Origin: CAISIP01 sp963974265
GTDB lineage: Bacteria; Pseudomonadota; Gammaproteobacteria; Burkholderiales; Burkholderiaceae_C
NCBI GenBank assembly: GCA_963974265.1
Contig: CAXBDR010000067.1
Coordinates: forward strand, 1-18,892
Length of the DNA stretch: 18,892 nt
Direction: 5' to 3'
Each line of letters begins with the position of its first letter. Positions within the stretch are counted from its first letter, which is position 1. Position numbers and translations under genes: made by a program. The notes below the pieces were generated by a model. The model did not search any database, had not been told where the DNA came from, and saw nothing but the letters and a program-made list of their open reading frames with translations. Positions 14,620 to 18,892 of this stretch are shown piece by piece.

Positions 14620-16416
14620 ATGATGGCAGAGTGGTTTCGCGCCGGGGCGCAGGACTTTTCCTTCGGCGCCATGCGCAACTTCGAAGCTGCGACACGCCTG
14701 ACCATCGTGTTGTGCCTGCTGCTTGTCGCTTCGTTCTGTGTCTGGACGCTCGATCGCGGCTTCGACATCACCGACGAAGCCTACTATCTGTTGCTCGCAA
14801 TGCATCCCGAGGCCGTCAGCCTGTACATCAGTGCACAGCAATGGGTGAGCAGCCTGATATGGCAACTGACGGGCAGCCTGGTTGCGTTCCGGGCCGCGGG
14901 AATGGCACTGCTGGTCGCGGGAGCCGCCATTCTGTCCTGGGGTGTCTTGGCTGCCTTGCCCCAGGTTGGTGGCAGCCGCTCGGCCACCTGCCCCCGGCAA
15001 CGCCCCATTGTGCTGGCAAGCTCCATCACATGTGCGCTGGTGTACATCGAGACGATCGCATTTTCTCCGTCCTACAACCTGCTGGCGACCGCGGGCGCAT
15101 ATGGGGCGGCCGGGCTGGTGTTTCTGGCGCTCGGACGCACGTCTGGCAAACGGTTGGCACTGCTTGCCCTGGCCGGCTGCACACTGGCGGTCGAATTCGT
15201 CAGCAAGCCATCGGCGGGCGTCGCGACGTTCGGCCTGCTCGCAGTCTGGATCTGCCTGCTCTATCCCGGTTGGCGCACCATCGTCAGCAGCCTGGCCATG
15301 CTGGCAACCGGCATGTTGCTGGTCGTCAACCTGCTGCTGGTGTCCAATACCTCTTACGAAGCAGCGCAGGTCGACATCCGGGAAGGCCTCGCCTTGTTCA
15401 GCATGGTACAGACCGAGTTCGTCGGCGACCGACTGCTTCGCTACGCGATCGAATACATGGATCGTGTCCGGCATGGGTTCAGCACCTACCCGATTCTGGT
15501 GGCCGCCGTCGCTGCCTACCTGATCACGCGGCGCAAGCTGCTGGCGCTGCTGTGTATCCCGGCACTTCTGTACACGCTGACCACGATCGACTACCGCCTC
15601 GGATACACCGGCCATTACGAAGCCCATTTCGTCGCGCAATCGGAACTTGGCTTCGTGCTGCTGTCGATGGCCTTGCTGGTGTCGTTTTCGGCGTGGCGCA
15701 CCGCCCCCAGGCTCATCATCGTGCTGGCCGGACTGTTCTTGTTGCCCTACACGGTCGGGGTCGGTACCGGCAACGCGTTGTTCACCCAGGTTCTCGCAAC
15801 CTTGGCACCATGGGGAACGCTGGTCGCGATCCTCGCCGGCCTGCATTACAGCCGGCGTGCCGACCAGGCGATGGTGATGGTCCTGGCCGCCGGCTTCATC
15901 AGCTGCTACATGCTGCAAACCGTCACCGGCGTTGTTCGGTCTCCGTACCATCTCGTCGAACCCATGTTGCTGCAGAAATTCCCTGTCACGGTGGGAAAAC
16001 TGGGTACGGTCCGAGTCGATGCGCAAACCCACGCCTTCGTCGAGGACATTCAACAGGCTGCCAAGCGTTGTGGGATCGCTCCGGACATGCCATTCCTGGG
16101 TCTGTACAACGTTCCCGGCGTGGCGCTGATCCTGCAGGCCGTCCCACCGGTCACACCATGGCTGAACAACCTGGCACAAGCCGAGGTCGTATTGCGGCGC
16201 ATGCCCGCCGCAATGATCGAGGCATCGACGATCGCCGTGCTGCTGGACGACAAAGGCCAGTTGCCGCGTCTGCCATCGGCGCTCGGACCGCTCGACGATC
16301 AGCGCCGCTGGTGTGGTGCTTCTGACTTCCCTTTGCTCATCCAGCAGATCCAGATCTGGCGACCCCATGCGTCGGCCGCCGTGCCCCGGCTGGCGGATTC
16401 CCCCGCCAGGCCTTGA
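14620..16416 (+). CDS. Large polytopic membrane protein, GtrC/GT-C-like glycosyltransferase candidate
   Basis: About 598 aa from the ATG at 14620. The start is uncertain: a GTG at 14443 would overlap GtrA by 20 bp and add 59 residues without family character, while an ATG at 14671 sits just before the first membrane helix; none has a good Shine-Dalgarno. The first helix (TIVLCLLLVASFCVW) is followed by DRGFDITDEAYYLL, and an Asp-Glu pair in the first periplasmic loop is the hallmark of GT-C enzymes such as ArnT. About ten more hydrophobic segments follow, then a soluble C-terminal domain of about 130 residues. In position it corresponds to the serotype-specific GtrC of gtr clusters, transferring the flipped sugar to a surface glycan. 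I do not recognise a named family; GT-C assignment rests on topology, the DE motif and context. Confidence 0.72.
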   Translation: MMAEWFRAGAQDFSFGAMRNFEAATRLTIVLCLLLVASFCVWTLDRGFDITDEAYYLLLAMHPEAVSLYISAQQWVSSLIWQLTGSLVAFRAAGMALLVAGAAILSWGVLAALPQVGGSRSATCPRQRPIVLASSITCALVYIETIAFSPSYNLLATAGAYGAAGLVFLALGRTSGKRLALLALAGCTLAVEFVSKPSAGVATFGLLAVWICLLYPGWRTIVSSLAMLATGMLLVVNLLLVSNTSYEAAQVDIREGLALFSMVQTEFVGDRLLRYAIEYMDRVRHGFSTYPILVAAVAAYLITRRKLLALLCIPALLYTLTTIDYRLGYTGHYEAHFVAQSELGFVLLSMALLVSFSAWRTAPRLIIVLAGLFLLPYTVGVGTGNALFTQVLATLAPWGTLVAILAGLHYSRRADQAMVMVLAAGFISCYMLQTVTGVVRSPYHLVEPMLLQKFPVTVGKLGTVRVDAQTHAFVEDIQQAAKRCGIAPDMPFLGLYNVPGVALILQAVPPVTPWLNNLAQAEVVLRRMPAAMIEASTIAVLLDDKGQLPRLPSALGPLDDQRRWCGASDFPLLIQQIQIWRPHASAAVPRLADSPARP

Positions 16417-16444
16417 TCCGGCGGTGCCGTGCAGATCATCTCGG

Positions 16445-16464
16445 GGCGAATGTTCGCCGCGAAC
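16445..16464. repeat. Overlapping short palindromes in the convergent intergenic region
   Basis: GGCGAA/TTCGCC arms (16445-16458) and GTTCG/CGAAC arms (16452-16464) overlap between two convergent genes. They could form mutually exclusive hairpins and may help end transcription from either side. No T-run follows on either strand, so this is weak evidence. Confidence 0.3.
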
Positions 16465-16470
16465 CTGATT

Positions 16471-16494
16471 GCGTGCCGGCACGCCTTTGGTTTT
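16471..16494 (+). terminator. Possible rho-independent terminator of the glycosylation cassette
   Basis: GCGTGCCGGCACGC (16471-16484) is a perfect palindrome able to form a 5-bp GC stem with a CCGG loop, followed by the T-rich CTTTGGTTTT. It is about 55 bp after the membrane-protein stop and just before the end of the convergent oxidoreductase gene. The stem is short and the T-tract interrupted, so efficiency is uncertain. Confidence 0.42.
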
Positions 16495-16497
16495 GGC

Positions 16498-17856
16498 TCA
16501 GGCCGCCTCGCGCCGCGGCTGCGCGAACATCGCCTCCATCTGCCTGCGGATCGTGTAGGCATGGGTCGTCGTGTCGACGGCGACATCGGCCCAGCACAGG
16601 CTTTGGCCCTTCTTGACCGGGCGCACCACCTTGACGTCGTGCGCCAGCCCCAGCGGAAGGCCCCCCAACCGCACCGAGCTATCGGCCGGCAGCAACTTGC
16701 CCCACACGGTGTAGCCGCCCTCCCCGTCGAGCATGTCGCCGGGTTTCAAGTCCCGCTTGGCGGTGGCCACGACATCGGCATTCCAGCAGGTCGCCACGCC
16801 AGTAGGTTCGGCACGCAACGCGACGGATGCAACCGACATGCCCACTTCCAGTCCGATCAGGTGCCAGCGCTTGTACAGCGTGAAATAACGCCCGCTCGGG
16901 TCGGTGTGGGCGTTGTATTCCTCGAAGCAGTTCTTGATGTACTCCGTCTCGGCCTCCACCGTCACCCAGACACCCATGCGGATGTCATACGGAATCTTGC
17001 GGCCATTCGCCTCCAGTGACGAGATCACCTCGACCATGCCCTTGCGCTCGAGCACGCCGCCCTCGGCGATGGGACGGGTCACGAACGGAATGTCCTCGAC
17101 ACTGGCCGGTGGATACAGCAATCCGTTCGAGGGTACGGTGAGCCCGGTCGCATTCGCCACTGCCGTGCTCTCGATCGATGGTTTCGAGCCGTCGAGAAAG
17201 CTGTTGAACATCTTGGGGTTCAACCCGCCACGGGTCGCCTGCTCCGGCGTCAGGCCGTAGTTGCCCCACACCGTGTCCGGTGTCGACTCGCAGAAATGCG
17301 GCAGCCATTTGTGCCCGCGCCCCGCCGCCACGACCGGGAAACCACAGGTGCGCGCCCAGTCGACGAGGTCGCAGATCAGCGCCGGCTGGTCGCCGAAGGC
17401 CAGCGAATAGACGACGCCCGCATCCATGGCCTTGCGCGCCAGCAACGGGCCGCAAAACGCGTCGGCCTCCACCGTCACGTTGACCACGTGTTTGCCGTGT
17501 GCGAACGCCTCCAGGCAGTGGTCGACCGCGGCGATCGGGTGTCCGGTGCATTCGACGACGACGTCAATCGCCGGATGCCGCACCAGCGCCTGCCAGTCCT
17601 CGCCGATGTGGGTGGTGCCACTCTTCACGGCATCGTCGATCGATGCCGCCTGCGTGCGTTGCGATTCCCAGCCCACGCGCGCCAGGTTCGTGCGCGCCGC
17701 ATCCGGCGACAGGTCGGCGATGCCCACCAGCTGCACGCCCGGCGTGCGCGGGATCTGTGCCAGGTACATGGAGCCGAACTTGCCGGCGCCGATCAGGCCG
17801 ACACGCACCGGCTTCCCTTCGGCGGCGCGGCGCTGCAGTTGTGCGAACAGGCTCAT
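16498..17856 (-). CDS. NAD(P)-dependent oxidoreductase with SAF domain (COG4091, homoserine-dehydrogenase-like)
   Basis: 452-aa cytoplasmic protein. The Rossmann motif VGLIGAGKFGS is at 19-29 (GxGxxG = 23-28), followed by the acidic IADLS and VVECTGHP at the end of the nucleotide fold. The C-terminal part (from roughly residue 355) is a SAF-type domain: DLKPGDMLDGEGGYTVWGKL and later VKKGQSLCWADV. This matches the predicted homoserine-dehydrogenase-like group with a C-terminal SAF domain. True homoserine dehydrogenases lack SAF, and the setting beside a dioxygenase and a GntR regulator points to catabolism of a hydroxy acid or sugar derivative, with no substrate visible. The ATG at 17856 is preceded by GAGGGAA and is 34 bp after the dioxygenase stop. 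It is probably co-transcribed with the dioxygenase on the minus strand. Confidence 0.85.
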   Translation of the reverse strand: MSLFAQLQRRAAEGKPVRVGLIGAGKFGSMYLAQIPRTPGVQLVGIADLSPDAARTNLARVGWESQRTQAASIDDAVKSGTTHIGEDWQALVRHPAIDVVVECTGHPIAAVDHCLEAFAHGKHVVNVTVEADAFCGPLLARKAMDAGVVYSLAFGDQPALICDLVDWARTCGFPVVAAGRGHKWLPHFCESTPDTVWGNYGLTPEQATRGGLNPKMFNSFLDGSKPSIESTAVANATGLTVPSNGLLYPPASVEDIPFVTRPIAEGGVLERKGMVEVISSLEANGRKIPYDIRMGVWVTVEAETEYIKNCFEEYNAHTDPSGRYFTLYKRWHLIGLEVGMSVASVALRAEPTGVATCWNADVVATAKRDLKPGDMLDGEGGYTVWGKLLPADSSVRLGGLPLGLAHDVKVVRPVKKGQSLCWADVAVDTTTHAYTIRRQMEAMFAQPRREAA

Positions 17857-17890
17857 GGGGTTCCCTCCGCGCTGCGCATTGCGGGGCGGT

Positions 17891-18772
17891 TCACGCCGCC
17901 TCCTTCATTTCGCCGAACGGCACCGACGAGGTCTGCAAGGCACTGGCCGGCATGCCGTCCTTCCACGGCACGTCGACCGGATAGTCCTTGAGCAGGCAGT
18001 CGTCGGGCAGGCAGTCGATGGGCGTGAAGTCGCGGTGGGCGATGTATTCCGGCCGCTTGTGGCGCCGGATGTGGTTGCTGACCGCGCACAGGCTCAGGTA
18101 GACGCTGACCCGGTTCCAGGGCGACAGGTTGCTGCTCGACGCATGCACCAGGCAGCTGTGGAACAGGATCATCGAACCGGCCGGCCCGGTGGGCGAGACG
18201 ATGCCGCCGTTCTTGCCGCCAGCGCGCTCGACCAGCTGGCGGATCAGGTCGTTGTCGACGGTCCACAGCGGGTAGCTGGTCGTCGTCAGGTCGTGTTTCG
18301 CGTCGACCACGCCCTTCTTGTGGCTGCCGGGAATGAACATCAGCGGACCGTTGAACGCGTTCACGTCGTCCAGGAAGATCGCCACGTTCATCGCGCGTTC
18401 GGTCGGCATCATGTCGTCGTTGAGCCAGGTGCCGTAGTCCTGGTGCCACTGCCAGACGTCGCCTTCGAACGCCATCTTGCCGTTGATCTTGAACTGATGC
18501 ATGTAGAGTTCTTCGTCGAACAGTTCACGCACCGGCTCGACCATGCGCGGATGCCGCGCCAGCCGCGCGAAGGGTTCGCTGACCATGTGCGCGGCGAAGT
18601 TGGTGCGCACCGCGTCCTTGCCTTTCTCGCGCACGTTGTAGGCCTCGCGCCGGCTGTACAGCTCCGGCACCGCATCGGTCAGCGTCTTTACTTCCTCGGG
18701 TTTGAACAGGCCCGGAAAGAACAGGTATCCGTCGCGCTCGAACTGCGCATGTTGTTCCGCCGTCAGCTTCAT
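17891..18772 (-). CDS. Phytanoyl-CoA dioxygenase (PhyH) family Fe(II)/2-oxoglutarate oxygenase, EctD-like
   Basis: 293-aa cytoplasmic non-haem iron oxygenase (PF05721). The iron facial triad is His110-x-Asp112 (WQWHQDYGTW) and distal His210 (CLVHASSSNLSPWNR). Arg221, 11 residues after the distal His, is the expected 2-oxoglutarate anchor. The WHQDYGTWLNDDMMPTER segment resembles ectoine hydroxylase, but no ectoine genes are near, so EctD function is not claimed. Such enzymes hydroxylate or oxidatively cleave small molecules using O2 and 2-oxoglutarate. The ATG at 18772 has a strong GAGGAG Shine-Dalgarno and overlaps the upstream regulator's stop (ATGA). The downstream oxidoreductase could take the hydroxylated product; that pairing is inference from operon structure. 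Confidence 0.9.
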   Translation of the reverse strand: MKLTAEQHAQFERDGYLFFPGLFKPEEVKTLTDAVPELYSRREAYNVREKGKDAVRTNFAAHMVSEPFARLARHPRMVEPVRELFDEELYMHQFKINGKMAFEGDVWQWHQDYGTWLNDDMMPTERAMNVAIFLDDVNAFNGPLMFIPGSHKKGVVDAKHDLTTTSYPLWTVDNDLIRQLVERAGGKNGGIVSPTGPAGSMILFHSCLVHASSSNLSPWNRVSVYLSLCAVSNHIRRHKRPEYIAHRDFTPIDCLPDDCLLKDYPVDVPWKDGMPASALQTSSVPFGEMKEAA

Positions 18773-18892
18773 CGTGTGTCTCCTCGGCCCTCGGCCAGTA
18801 CGTGGTTCAGGATATCGGTCAGGTTGTCGCTGGCACGCTCGGCGTGCGCGGTGATCCGTTCGGCTGCGGCCTCGCCGTCACCGCGGGCGATC
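18769..18892 (-). CDS. C-terminal tail of a probable FCD-type GntR regulator (5' partial)
   Basis: On the minus strand a frame open to the window edge ends in TGA at 18771-18769, overlapping the dioxygenase ATG by 4 bp. The visible 40 residues start IARGDGEAAAERI, followed by a TAHAERASDNL helix. The G/D-x-E-A-A-x-x-x-x-x-x-H pattern is typical of the last helices of FCD-domain GntR proteins, and the GntR at 4663-5379 ends in a similar way (ASAMEAMRTHLGRAL). Most of the gene lies beyond the right end. The identification rests on a short tail; other helical proteins remain possible. Confidence 0.6.
   Translation of the reverse strand, partial: IARGDGEAAAERITAHAERASDNLTDILNHVLAEGRGDTR

Noticed and set aside
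14464..16482. Long minus-strand open frame opposite the GT-C-like gene
   Set aside because: Gln/Arg/Asp-rich antisense translation without domains. The plus strand has clear membrane helices and a DE motif.
17891..18772. Ectoine hydroxylase (ectD)
   Set aside because: Iron and 2-oxoglutarate residues fit the whole PhyH family, and no ectABC genes are near, so the specific name is not justified.

Overview
The window is high-GC DNA with densely packed genes. Codon bias and protein style suggest a betaproteobacterium, probably Burkholderiales (Bordetella/Achromobacter-like or a comamonad). That assignment is an impression from the sequence, not a database result. I saw no rRNA, tRNA, CRISPR array or intact insertion sequence.

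Region 1 (1-11495, + strand) is a carbohydrate-catabolism locus in two transcription blocks. Block A holds two sugar ABC permeases (the first truncated by the window edge), an aldo/keto reductase of the sugar 1-dehydrogenase type, a shikimate-dehydrogenase-like protein, a TIM-barrel sugar isomerase/epimerase and a GntR/FCD regulator. Block B holds an amidohydrolase of the sugar-lactonase type, a formylglycine sulfatase without a signal peptide, the ABC ATPase, an IlvD/Edd sugar-acid dehydratase and an RraA/HMG-aldolase-family protein. Taken together this reads as import of a possibly sulfated sugar, desulfation, oxidation to a lactone, hydrolysis to the aldonate, dehydration to a 2-keto-3-deoxy acid and aldol cleavage: a non-phosphorylative pathway. 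Two identical 16-bp perfect palindromes (5361-5376 and 5471-5486) flank the A/B junction. The second lies between plausible -35 and -10 boxes, which makes it a convincing candidate operator for the adjacent GntR protein. A 17-bp interrupted stem between the ATPase and dehydratase genes would bury the dehydratase ribosome binding site.

Region 2 (11496-16416, + strand) begins with about 760 bp without a convincing gene. It continues with a tightly overlapping four-gene cassette of visibly more mixed codon usage: a GtrB-like polyprenol-phosphate glycosyltransferase, a SAM methyltransferase, a GtrA-like membrane protein and a large GT-C-like membrane protein. This resembles a phage or O-antigen serotype-conversion (gtr) module for surface glycan decoration, probably acquired separately from its neighbours.

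Region 3 (16498-18892, - strand) converges on region 2. It encodes, in transcription order, the C-terminal tail of a probable FCD-type GntR regulator (cut by the window edge), a PhyH/EctD-like Fe(II)/2-oxoglutarate dioxygenase and a COG4091-type NAD(P) oxidoreductase with a SAF domain. It looks like a second small catabolic operon with its own regulator.
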